From positions 1-64,000 of the forward strand of contig CAVZEU010000008.1 of the NCBI GenBank assembly GCA_963774415.1: a DNA stretch of 64,000 bases, given 5' to 3'. Positions 25,440-33,186 of this stretch are shown here, piece by piece; the stretch's first letter is position 1; the number at the start of each line of letters is the position of its first letter. This stretch comes from SZUA-36 sp963774415. GTDB taxonomy: Bacteria > Pseudomonadota > Gammaproteobacteria > Xanthomonadales > SZUA-36. Below the pieces are notes generated by a model. The model did no database searches and was not told the origin of the DNA. It saw only the letters and a program-made list of their open reading frames with translations. The position numbers and the translations under genes are program-made.

Positions 25440-27499
25440 GGGTGGCGCTCCAGCATGGCCTTGAACTCAGCGGATTCGCGGATGCCCTCGAAGGCGGGGT
25501 CGAGCCGGACCTCTGCCAAGGAGGTGTCACTGGGCGGGGACAGCAAGGGCTCCAGCATCGCGACGGCGTCACCGGCGAGACCGGCCAGGGCATAGCAGCG
25601 CGCATACTCTTGGCGTCTGGACATTTCCTCCACCGCATCCCGCGGGCTGGCTTCGATCGATCGCTTTATCATTGCCCGGACCTGCCCGGGTTCGCCGAGG
25701 ATCGCGTACATCCGTGCCCGGGGCAGGTAGAGACGGTAGTCGTCGCCGAGTTGGGCTGCAAGCGTCTTGAGACGCTCCAGGGCCGTGACGGCTGCCTCCC
25801 GGGCGGTTCTTTGATCACCCATGAAACGATACAGCTGTGCCTGCAAATCCTCACCCAGCACGATCGACTGCCTGCGGATTTCCCGCTCCTGCGGCCAGTC
25901 GGCGGTGGCGACCTCCAGCGCTTCGCGGTAGCGTTCCGCCAGAGTGCGGACGTAGATGTAGGGGTCGTAGAAGTCGATTTCACTGGTATGTTGCGCGCCG
26001 AGTGTCAGGGTCATCGCGCGCTCGGTGTCACCGTGTTCCATGAGTTCCAGTTTGGCTTGGACCGTCTTGTACCAGAAGTCATCGGCATCGATGGCGCCGG
26101 CCCGTGCGTTCGCAATACTTGCATTCTCGTAATCGTGCAGGTAGAGATAGGTCGTACTGAGCTCCGTCCAATTTAACAGGACCCGCGGGTCCAGACGCAG
26201 GGCCTCCCGCATGGCGGCGATGGCGTCCTCCCAGCGGCCGGCGCGCCGCGTGGCCCAGCCTTTCCACATCCAGGCCTCCGCATTGCCGGGCATCAGCGCG
26301 ATGGCCTTGTCCAGGTATTCGATGGCCTTGGCGTAATCGAGCCGGCCCCAGTAATGGTAAAAACCCTCGGCCATGTAGAGTTCGGGAAAATCCGGGTCGA
26401 TGGCCCTGGCCTTGTCGATGGCCTGGCGCGCCAGTTCACGGTCGCCGGGGTCGCCGCCATAACTCCAGTAGTTGGTGATGTGCGCCTTGGCCAGACCAAT
26501 CCAGGCCAGCTTGAAGCCGGGGTCGAGGGCCAGCGCCTCCTTGTACAAATCGATGGCCGTCTGATAGGAAATGCGAGTTTCGCCGAGTGTAAATCGCCGC
26601 GCCTGCAAATAGAGTTCGTAGGCATTGACATTGGCCGTCGGTGCCTGGGCGACGCTGGCGGCCTCGTCGTCGGTCAGCTTGGCGTGCAGGGTCTGGGCAA
26701 TGGCGCGGGCGATTTCCGACTGGATGTCGAAGAGGTTGTCGGTGGTCAGTTGACGGTCGTAAATCTCGGCCCACAGGTGCTTGTCGCTGTCCGCGTTGAT
26801 CAGTTGCACGTTGATGCGCACCCGGTCACCGGCGCGCTGCACCGAACCTTCCATGATGTCGGAGACCCCCAGTTCGCGGCCAATCTGCTTCAGGTTCTTG
26901 ACCGTGTTGCGATATTCCATGACCGAGGTGCGCGAGATCACGCTGAAGGCCTTGATCTTCGCCAGTTGCGTCAGCAGGTCATCGTGGATGCCATCGGTAA
27001 AGTAGGCGTCTTCCGGTTTGGGGCTGCGGTTGACGAACGGCAGCACGGCAATGGAAAGCTGCTGCTGCGAAGGTTCGGCGGGCGGGCTTGTCGCCTTCCG
27101 TGCCGCGACATCAGCCACCGCCGGGGCGGCCGGCGCAGCAACCGCGAGCGGTTCTTTCGTGGCAAACTTGTCATACAGAAGGTAGGCGATCGCCAGCGCC
27201 ATCAGGACAAATATGACCCGGTTGAGCTTTTTGCCGGTGGTCGAGACGATCGACTGGCTGCGGTCGACGTCCCTTTCACGCTTGACTCCCTCCGGGGTCA
27301 GCTCGAAGGCCCAGGCAAAGATCAGCGCCGGGACAAAGCCCACCACCAGGATCACGAGGATCAGCTTGGGCGCCCAGGCCGGCAGCGTGAGCATTTCCGA
27401 CAGGACGTCGGTCAGTTGCAGCAAAATCCACGTGGTGACCGCGTAGGCGATGCCCACCTTGAAGACATTTCTGCGTTTGAGTTCCTGGATGAAGCTCAT
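25436..27499 (-). CDS. TolB-like/TPR membrane protein, array gene 1 (first, divergent)
   Basis: 687 residues from the ATG at 27497-27499 (MSFIQELKRRNVFKVGIAYA); the frame is open 17 codons further but the family start is here. Helices are at about 13-33, 46-64 and 94-109. Its TolB-like domain (about 149-275) departs most from the sisters: NRSPKPEDAYFTDGIHDDLL, SRTSVMEYRNTVKNLKQIGR, DIMEGSVQRAGDRVRINVQL, KHLWAEIYDRQLTTDNLFDI. TPR units follow (AIDLYKEALALDPGFKLAWI, AIEYLDKAIALMPGNAEAWM, AIAAMREALRLDPRVLLNWT). As first gene of the unit, it sets the position of the promoter. Confidence 0.82.
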   Translation of the reverse strand: MSFIQELKRRNVFKVGIAYAVTTWILLQLTDVLSEMLTLPAWAPKLILVILVVGFVPALIFAWAFELTPEGVKRERDVDRSQSIVSTTGKKLNRVIFVLMALAIAYLLYDKFATKEPLAVAAPAAPAVADVAARKATSPPAEPSQQQLSIAVLPFVNRSPKPEDAYFTDGIHDDLLTQLAKIKAFSVISRTSVMEYRNTVKNLKQIGRELGVSDIMEGSVQRAGDRVRINVQLINADSDKHLWAEIYDRQLTTDNLFDIQSEIARAIAQTLHAKLTDDEAASVAQAPTANVNAYELYLQARRFTLGETRISYQTAIDLYKEALALDPGFKLAWIGLAKAHITNYWSYGGDPGDRELARQAIDKARAIDPDFPELYMAEGFYHYWGRLDYAKAIEYLDKAIALMPGNAEAWMWKGWATRRAGRWEDAIAAMREALRLDPRVLLNWTELSTTYLYLHDYENASIANARAGAIDADDFWYKTVQAKLELMEHGDTERAMTLTLGAQHTSEIDFYDPYIYVRTLAERYREALEVATADWPQEREIRRQSIVLGEDLQAQLYRFMGDQRTAREAAVTALERLKTLAAQLGDDYRLYLPRARMYAILGEPGQVRAMIKRSIEASPRDAVEEMSRRQEYARCYALAGLAGDAVAMLEPLLSPPSDTSLAEVRLDPAFEGIRESAEFKAMLERHP

Positions 27500-27915
27500 T
27501 GCCCCACCCACGGCGCGGCGATGCCAGTGAGTGGCAATCGGTTTGCGCACCGGGTGATTGGCCTGATGGCAAAGGGTCTAACCCGTCCGGCAGCCATAGA
27601 CTGGCCCCGGTCGGTTTCTCCAAGCAGCGACACGTCGTTGTTACCCCCGCGGTAAACGACAGGCAGGTCGTTCCGTCATGCTGAATACAGATCAGATAAC
27701 CTGCATGTTTTTGTTAATTTAAATTCGTTCTTGCCTCGCCCCTAAATGACATTGGATTCCTGAGTTCCTATGAACGAGAATCACTCACCATCGTTCAATC
27801 TTACACAAAACATCGTTAAATTGTCGCTGCCGCTGTTTCCGCCGGGCGGCGAAGGACGACAAATATGTTCGGATCCCTACCTGGCCGGGGACCTCTGCTG
27901 CTACTATTGCGCTCC
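27500..27915. promoter_or_regulatory. Divergent intergenic region: array / sugar dehydrogenase
   Basis: About 415 bp with no convincing gene. The left half is GC-rich; 27700-27830 is AT-rich (TTTTTGTTAATTTAAATTCG) and probably holds the leftward array promoter and the rightward promoter of the dehydrogenase gene. A weak leftward -35/-10 guess (TTTAAA, 18 bp, TTATCT on the minus strand near 27694-27723) is possible. No clear sigma54 element or operator was found. Confidence 0.35.
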
Positions 27916-29013
27916 ATGAAACACACCCATTCGTTGGCTCTGTTGCTCGGTTTGTTGCTGGTTCAGCCTGCCCACGCCAGGACCCGCCTCGAGCAGATTA
28001 ATCTGCCTGATGGATTCAGTATAGACATATATGCGAAAAATGTTGCAGGCGCGCGCCAGATGGCGCTCGGGGACAGGGGCACGGTGTTCGTCGGCAGCCG
28101 GGATTCAGGAACCGTCTGGGCGGTCGATGACACGAACGGCGATCAGCGGGCGGACCGGGTCAGGGTCGTCGACAGGAACCTGACGCTGCCCACCGGTGTG
28201 GCCTTTCACAACGGCGCGCTCTATGTCGGCGCCGTCAATCGCATCCTGCGCTACGACGATATCGAAGACAGGCTGGAACGGCCGCCGGCGCCGGTGGTCG
28301 TGACCGACGCGCTGCCCGATAAAAGCTGGCACGGCTTGAAGTACCTGCGTTTCGGGCCGGACGGCGGACTCTACGTCCCGGTCGGCATCCCCTGCAATAT
28401 CTGTGACCGCCGGGGCTTCGGCCAGATCCGCCGCCTTGACGTCACCAATGGGCACATGGAGGTGTTCGCCCGCGGTGTGCGCAACAGCGTCGGCCTGGCT
28501 TTCGATCCGCGGAACGGCGTTTTGTGGTTCACGGATAACGGCCGCGATCGGCTCGGCGACGATATCCCGGCGGATGAACTCAATTATGCACCGCGCGCGG
28601 GCATGCATTTCGGTATCCCCTATTGTCACCAGGGCGAATTGCCGGACCCGGAGTTCGGCAAAGGGAAGGACTGCGGCGATTACACGCCGCCGGCGGCCAG
28701 GCTCGATGCACACGGAGCCGCACTGGGGCTGGCGTTTTACACCGGCGACATGTTTCCGCCGGCCTACAAGAACCGCCTCTTCATCGCCCAGCACGGTTCC
28801 TGGAACCGCAGCGAGAAGATCGGCTACCGGGTGCTGGTGCTCGACGTGAAGCCGGACGGAACGGTGCGCGACCAGAAGGTGTTCGCTTCCGGCTGGCTCC
28901 AGGGCGAGCAAGCGTGGGGGCGCCCCAACGACGTGCTGGTCATGCCCGACGGCGCGCTGCTGGTCTCGGACGACAAGGCCGGTGTGATTTACCGGATCAG
29001 CTACCGCCGATGA
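27916..29013 (+). CDS. Exported PQQ-type sugar (sorbosone) dehydrogenase-like protein
   Basis: 365 residues from the ATG at 27916 (MKHTHSLALLLGLLLVQPAH), with a cleavable signal peptide ending near AHA. The frame is open 17 codons upstream but the signal peptide fixes this start. The mature part is a beta-propeller of the soluble glucose/sorbosone dehydrogenase class: LPDGFSIDIYAKNVAGARQM, KSWHGLKYLRFGPDGGLYVP, GVRNSVGLAFDPRNGVLWFT, NGRDRLGDDIPADELN, FIAQHGSWNRSEKIGYRV. Family members oxidise sugars with PQQ in the periplasm; substrate here is unknown, and some members lack activity. Its stop overlaps the uppP start (ATGA). Confidence 0.8.
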   Translation: MKHTHSLALLLGLLLVQPAHARTRLEQINLPDGFSIDIYAKNVAGARQMALGDRGTVFVGSRDSGTVWAVDDTNGDQRADRVRVVDRNLTLPTGVAFHNGALYVGAVNRILRYDDIEDRLERPPAPVVVTDALPDKSWHGLKYLRFGPDGGLYVPVGIPCNICDRRGFGQIRRLDVTNGHMEVFARGVRNSVGLAFDPRNGVLWFTDNGRDRLGDDIPADELNYAPRAGMHFGIPYCHQGELPDPEFGKGKDCGDYTPPAARLDAHGAALGLAFYTGDMFPPAYKNRLFIAQHGSWNRSEKIGYRVLVLDVKPDGTVRDQKVFASGWLQGEQAWGRPNDVLVMPDGALLVSDDKAGVIYRISYRR

Positions 29014-29804
29014 CGCTGGTCCAGATTATCGTGCTGGCCCTGGTGCAGGGCCTGACCGAGTTCCTGCCAGTTTCCAGCTCCGCCCACCTGATCCTCGGCG
29101 GCAAGCTGTTCGACTGGCCCGACCAGGGTCTCGTCTTCGACGTGGCTGCGCACCTGGGCACCCTGCTGGCGGTGCTGGTCTATTTTCGCAGGGAGCTTTG
29201 GCAGATGCTGCTGCCCTGGCTGGCAAAAGACAGGGGCGATAAGGCCTCGCGCCGGCTCGGCCTGATCCTGGTGGTCGCCAGCGTACCGGCGATCGCCGCG
29301 GGCGGTCTTTTGCACAGCCTGGTCGAGTCTTCACTGCGTAATATTCGCGTCATCGCCTTCAGCACCCTCGTCTTCGGTCTTCTGCTTTGGTGGGCGGATG
29401 CGCGTTGCCGGCGCAACAAGACGATACATGCGATGAACATGAAAGCAGGTGTCCTCATCGGACTGGCGCAGACGCTGGCGCTGGTGCCGGGCACTTCACG
29501 CTCGGGTATTACGATCACGGTGGGGCGCATGCTGGGTTTCGACGCGGAGGCCTCGGCGCGCTTTTCGTTCCTGTTGTCGATACCGGTCATCGCGGCTGCC
29601 GGGAGCTACGGCATATTGCGGATGATCCTCGACGAGGCGGTCATCAACTGGCACCAATTCACGCTCGCCGTCGCCCTGGCGGCGCTTGCCGGCTGGCTCT
29701 GCATTGCCGCGTTCCTGGCCCTGTTGCAGCGTGTCGGCCTGGTGCCGTTCGTGCTCTACCGACTGGCTTTGGCGGTCACGCTGTTGTGGGTGGCCTTTGG
29801 CTAG
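29010..29804 (+). CDS. uppP: Undecaprenyl-diphosphatase (BacA/UppP)
   Basis: 264-residue inner-membrane enzyme starting at the ATG at 29010, which overlaps the stop of the upstream gene by four bases. The two signature regions are present: GLTEFLPVSSSAHLIL (about 15-30) and LVPGTSRSGITITVGRMLGF (about 152-171), with around eight membrane helices. It removes a phosphate from undecaprenyl diphosphate so the lipid carrier can be reused for peptidoglycan and other surface polymers. The pairing with a sugar dehydrogenase gene is unusual; co-translation is indicated by the overlap. Confidence 0.95.
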   Translation: MTLVQIIVLALVQGLTEFLPVSSSAHLILGGKLFDWPDQGLVFDVAAHLGTLLAVLVYFRRELWQMLLPWLAKDRGDKASRRLGLILVVASVPAIAAGGLLHSLVESSLRNIRVIAFSTLVFGLLLWWADARCRRNKTIHAMNMKAGVLIGLAQTLALVPGTSRSGITITVGRMLGFDAEASARFSFLLSIPVIAAAGSYGILRMILDEAVINWHQFTLAVALAALAGWLCIAAFLALLQRVGLVPFVLYRLALAVTLLWVAFG

Positions 29805-29815
29805 AACTTAAATGA

Positions 29816-29863
29816 CGCACTAAATTGGTGCATTCCATCAATAATTTGAACTAAAATAGTGCA
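29816..29863 (+). promoter_or_regulatory. Two NtrC-binding sites upstream of glnA
   Basis: CGCACTAAATTGGTGCA (29816-29832) and TGAACTAAAATAGTGCA (29847-29863) both follow the dyad TGCAC-N7-GTGCA, the second with one weak half. They are 31 bp apart, close to three helical turns, as in the enterobacterial glnA enhancer. They lie about 120 bp upstream of the sigma54 element. Confidence 0.85.
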
Positions 29864-29980
29864 GGCGTGATCGAAATGACATTGAGCGACGGTGTGGCCG
29901 TTCCGGAACCGACAAAAAATGTTGCCAAAAATATCAAAACCTTATGGATTGCATCCGCGTTCTCCAATACGGGCATCCGG

Positions 29981-29996
29981 TGGCATGATTACTGCA
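29981..29996 (+). promoter_or_regulatory. Sigma54 (-24/-12) promoter of glnA
   Basis: TGGCATGATTACTGCA fits the sigma54 consensus, with GG and GC correctly spaced. Transcription should start near 30007, about 44 bases before the glnA ATG at 30051. Confidence 0.88.
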
Positions 29997-30050
29997 TGAT
30001 AAATATGACCCGATTTGGAACCAACTGACAGCAATCAACAGGAAAACGAC

Positions 30051-31460
30051 ATGAGTGCAGATAAAGTCCAGAAAATGATCCGCGAGCAGAAAGTTGAATT
30101 CGTCGACTTGCGTTTTTGCGATACCGCCGGCAAGGAGCAACACGTGGCTTTGCCGGCCGATCTGGTTGACGACGACTTTTTCGAGGAAGGGAAAATGTTC
30201 GACGGCTCTTCCATTTCCGGCTGGAAAGGGATCAACGAATCCGACATGGTGTTGATGCCGGATCCGTCCACCGCGGTCATGGATCCGTTCACGGAGCACA
30301 GGACCCTCAATTTGCGTTGCGACGTGCTGGAGCCTGACACGATGGAGGGCTACAACCGTTGCCCGCGTTCACTGGCGAAGCGCGCCGAGGCTTATCTCAA
30401 GTCCAGCGGCATCGCCGACACCGCCTATTTCGGACCCGAACCCGAGTTTTTCATTTTCGACAGCGTTCGCTTCGGCAATGATATGCAGTCGACGTTTTAC
30501 TACATCGACTCCGAAGAAGGCGCCTGGAATACCGGGGCGGACTACGAGGAAGGCAATATCGGCCACCGGCCGCGGGTCAAGGGCGGCTACTTCCCGGTGC
30601 CGCCGGTCGACAGCCTCAGCGACATGCGCGCCAGCATCTGTGACGTCTTGAAGAACATGGGTGTGGCCGTCGAAGTCCACCACCACGAGGTGGGTACGGC
30701 CGGGCAATGTGAAATCGGCACGAAATTCAATACGCTGACGCGCAAGGCTGACGAGTTGCTGATACTCAAGTACGCCACGCACAACGTGGCTCACGGCAAT
30801 GACCGCACCGCCACCTTCATGCCCAAGCCGCTGGTGGGTGATAACGGTTCCGGCATGCACGTCCACCAGTCGCTCGCCAAGAATGGCGAGAATATCTTTG
30901 CCGGTAACGAATACGGCGGACTTTCGACGACAGCGCTGCATTACATCGGCGGTATTTTCAAGCACGCCAGGGCGATCAACGCCTTCGCCAATGCTTCGAC
31001 CAACAGCTACAAGCGCCTGGTCCCGGGCTTTGAAGCGCCGGTATTGCTGGCCTATTCGGCTCGCAACCGTTCGGCGTCCATCCGCATCCCGCACGTCAGC
31101 AGCCCCAAGGCGCGCCGCATCGAGGTGCGTTTCCCGGACCCGTCCGGCAACGGCTACCTGACCTTCGCGGCCATGTTGATGGCCGGCATCGACGGTATTA
31201 TCAACAAGGTCGACCCGGGCCCCGCGATGGACAAAGACCTCTACGACCTGCCGCCGGAGGAACTGAAGGACATCCCGACGGTCTGCTCGAGCCTCGTGCA
31301 GGCGCTGGAGGAATTGGACGCCGACCGGGAATTCCTGAAGGCGGGCGGGGTTTTCGACGATGATTTGATCGACTCGTATATCAAGCTCAAGATGAACGAG
31401 GTGACGCGTCTGCGCATGTCGACGCATCCGGTCGAGTTTGATATGTATTATTCTGTTTAA
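30051..31460 (+). CDS. glnA: Glutamine synthetase, type I
   Basis: 469 residues from the ATG at 30051 behind AGGA (an upstream in-frame ATG at 30015 is inside the leader). It has MFDGSSISGWKGINESDM (substrate latch), GPEPEFFIFDS, EVHHHEVGTAGQCEIGTKFN, the ATP site KPLVGDNGSGMHVHQS, and the adenylylation site in DKDLYDLPPEE. The dodecameric enzyme makes glutamine from glutamate and ammonia. The adenylylation tyrosine marks the type I-beta form controlled by GlnE. NtrC boxes and a sigma54 promoter sit upstream, and ntrB and ntrC lie downstream in the same direction. Confidence 0.98.
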   Translation: MSADKVQKMIREQKVEFVDLRFCDTAGKEQHVALPADLVDDDFFEEGKMFDGSSISGWKGINESDMVLMPDPSTAVMDPFTEHRTLNLRCDVLEPDTMEGYNRCPRSLAKRAEAYLKSSGIADTAYFGPEPEFFIFDSVRFGNDMQSTFYYIDSEEGAWNTGADYEEGNIGHRPRVKGGYFPVPPVDSLSDMRASICDVLKNMGVAVEVHHHEVGTAGQCEIGTKFNTLTRKADELLILKYATHNVAHGNDRTATFMPKPLVGDNGSGMHVHQSLAKNGENIFAGNEYGGLSTTALHYIGGIFKHARAINAFANASTNSYKRLVPGFEAPVLLAYSARNRSASIRIPHVSSPKARRIEVRFPDPSGNGYLTFAAMLMAGIDGIINKVDPGPAMDKDLYDLPPEELKDIPTVCSSLVQALEELDADREFLKAGGVFDDDLIDSYIKLKMNEVTRLRMSTHPVEFDMYYSV

Positions 31461-31461
31461 A

Positions 31462-31483
31462 GGAACTGTCATCGGGCAGTTCC
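31462..31483 (+). terminator. Hairpin after glnA, possible attenuator
   Basis: GGAACTG (31462-31468) pairs with CAGTTCC (31477-31483) two bases after the glnA stop, without a T run. It could cut transcription partly before the DUF4124-ntrB-ntrC genes or protect the glnA message, as hairpins in this position often do. Weak support. Confidence 0.35.
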
Positions 31484-31564
31484 AGGGAAACCGGCCGACC
31501 CTGCCGCCCGGCGGGGTCGCCCCCGTCGGGGTCATCGAAGCCGGTAGGACAATGGAGCCTGGCG

Positions 31565-32164
31565 ATGAAACTGTTCGAGATGAAGACAATCCTATCCGCG
31601 TGCCTGCTGCTCGTGGCACTGGTGGCAACCGGTCCTGTCAGCGCGCAGGTGTACAAATCCGTCGACGAAAATGGCACGGTCATCTACAGCGATACGCCGC
31701 CGACGAAGGGCGCCAAACCGGCCAAATTACGCCCCATCAGTATCGTGGAGGCACCGGAATACGAAAAGAAAGACGCAGAGCCGAGCAACGAAAAGGCGGC
31801 CGGGGACAGCGGGTTTTCGCTGCGGTCGCTGCAGCAAAATTACAAGGATTTTGCAATCATTGCGCCGGAACAGGACGAATCCATCTGGCACCCGCAAGGC
31901 CCGATCACGGCCGCCTGGAAGACGCATTACCAACTACAGCCCGGTATGCAGGTCACGATGATCCTGGATGGCCAGAAACAGGCACCGACCACGGCCCAGA
32001 TCATACCGCTGGGAAAGCTGGACCGGGGCGAACACCACCTGCAGGCGGTATTGACCGATGCCAAGCAACGGCAAATCGCCAGCACCCCGACGGTCACTTT
32101 CTACGTTCACCGGCCCAGCATTTTCAGCCCCGCCCGGGCTCGACAGTCGAACGGCGGGGGGTAA
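31565..32164 (+). CDS. DUF4124 exported protein of the glnA-ntrBC operon
   Basis: 199 residues with a signal peptide (to about VSA at 25-27) and the DUF4124 start motif QVYKSVDENGTVIYSDTPP (about 28-46). The rest has a beta-sandwich-like stretch (GPITAAWKTHYQLQPGMQVT, GEHHLQAVLTDAKQRQIAST, TVTFYVHRP). Proteins of this type lie between glnA and ntrB in many gammaproteobacteria; the function is unknown. It is co-directional with ntrB, which begins 23 bp later. Confidence 0.8.
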   Translation: MKLFEMKTILSACLLLVALVATGPVSAQVYKSVDENGTVIYSDTPPTKGAKPAKLRPISIVEAPEYEKKDAEPSNEKAAGDSGFSLRSLQQNYKDFAIIAPEQDESIWHPQGPITAAWKTHYQLQPGMQVTMILDGQKQAPTTAQIIPLGKLDRGEHHLQAVLTDAKQRQIASTPTVTFYVHRPSIFSPARARQSNGGG

Positions 32165-32187
32165 GAAGAATACGTGCCGGCGCAACG

Positions 32188-33186
32188 ATGCTTGAAGCCC
32201 TTGCCACAGCGGTCGTAGAGCTCGACCGGCAAGGTTGTGTGCAACGGATGAACACGGCAGCCGAGCATTGTCTCGCCACGGCCAGGACCCGTGTTTGCGG
32301 CAGTGCGTTCAGCGAGCTCGATGCCGTGCCCGCCGAACTCAATGCTGCGATTGCTGCAACGGCCGCCGACGAACGCAGCCGCCAGCTGCGCGAATGCAGG
32401 ATGGCCGGCGGCCTGTATGACTGCAACATCCAGCTTTTGCCCGGGCGCCATGTTCTGCTCGAATTCTATGATCTCACCTGGCAACAGGAACAATCCAAGC
32501 TGCAGCAGCGCGCGGTGCAGACCGGCATGATGGATCTGCTGCGGCGCAACCTGGGACACGAAATTCGCAACCCCTTGGGCGGTATACGCGGTGCGGCCCA
32601 GATGATGGCTGCGGAACTCGGTGGTGATGAGCTCGGCACGCTGGCCGAGCTGATCATGCGTGAGGTCGACCGTATCGATGAATTGCTGGCCAGGTTCGGG
32701 CAGCCCGAGTTGGAGATGCGCCGTGTCGACTTGCACCGTGTCATCGCCGAGGCGGCGGAGTTGCTGCGACTCGAGGCCGAAGACAGCGTCGGCATCACGC
32801 AGGACTTCGACCCCAGCATTCCGCCCATCAACGGTGATGCTTCGGCCCTGCGGCAATTGTTCATCAACCTGGTGCGCAATGCACACCAGGCCCATGCGAC
32901 CGAAATCACATTGCGCAGCCGGGTGGAGCACGGTGTCGGTTTGCTCAAGGAAGGCGTCACCAGCGTGGTCAGGCTGGACGTGGAGGACAATGGCGACGGG
33001 GTGCCCGAGTCATTGCGCGACCTGCTTTTTCTGCCGCTGGTGACCGGCCGCAGGGACGGCACCGGTCTGGGCCTGGCGCTGGCGCAACAGGCCGCAGCCG
33101 CCCACAGTGGATTGCTGACCTACTCACCGTTGCCGCGGGGCAGCCGCTTCACGCTCAAATTGCCGCTGGAGCCCGCCGGTGACTGA
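32188..33186 (+). CDS. glnL: Nitrogen regulation sensor histidine kinase NtrB (GlnL)
   Basis: 332 residues from the ATG at 32188; the reading frame is open far upstream but that part overlaps DUF4124. There is a PAS-like domain at about 1-100, then the phosphoacceptor H124 in NLGHEIRNPLGGIRGAAQ, N-box INLVRNAHQAH (N231), G1 DNGDGVP and G2 GTGLGLALAQQ. It is soluble, as expected. NtrB phosphorylates or dephosphorylates NtrC depending on P-II; GlnK at 6540 is a candidate partner. It overlaps ntrC by 8 bp. Confidence 0.93.
   Translation: MLEALATAVVELDRQGCVQRMNTAAEHCLATARTRVCGSAFSELDAVPAELNAAIAATAADERSRQLRECRMAGGLYDCNIQLLPGRHVLLEFYDLTWQQEQSKLQQRAVQTGMMDLLRRNLGHEIRNPLGGIRGAAQMMAAELGGDELGTLAELIMREVDRIDELLARFGQPELEMRRVDLHRVIAEAAELLRLEAEDSVGITQDFDPSIPPINGDASALRQLFINLVRNAHQAHATEITLRSRVEHGVGLLKEGVTSVVRLDVEDNGDGVPESLRDLLFLPLVTGRRDGTGLGLALAQQAAAAHSGLLTYSPLPRGSRFTLKLPLEPAGD

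Larger units (their letters stand above)
13387..27499 (-). other. Seven-gene tandem array of TolB-like/TPR membrane proteins
   Basis: Seven co-directional genes, transcribed from 27499 down to 13387, encode paralogues of 609-758 residues with one plan: LKRRNV juxtamembrane motif, two-helix hairpin, FAWAFE(L/M)TPEG(I/V/L)K(R/K) motif, a third helix, Ala/Pro linker, TolB-like domain and a TPR tail. Genes 1 to 5 are joined by 4-nt stop/start overlaps, gene 6 follows after 19 bp and gene 7 after 85 bp. No other gene interrupts the 14 kb. By the positive-inside rule, the TolB-like and TPR parts face the periplasm. Function is unknown. Confidence 0.85.

Noticed and set aside
13387..27499. Repeated blocks considered as a CRISPR-like or rhs-type array
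   Set aside because: The repeats are 5' ends of full-length genes about 2 kb apart, not short regular repeats with spacers, and no cas or Rhs core motif is present.
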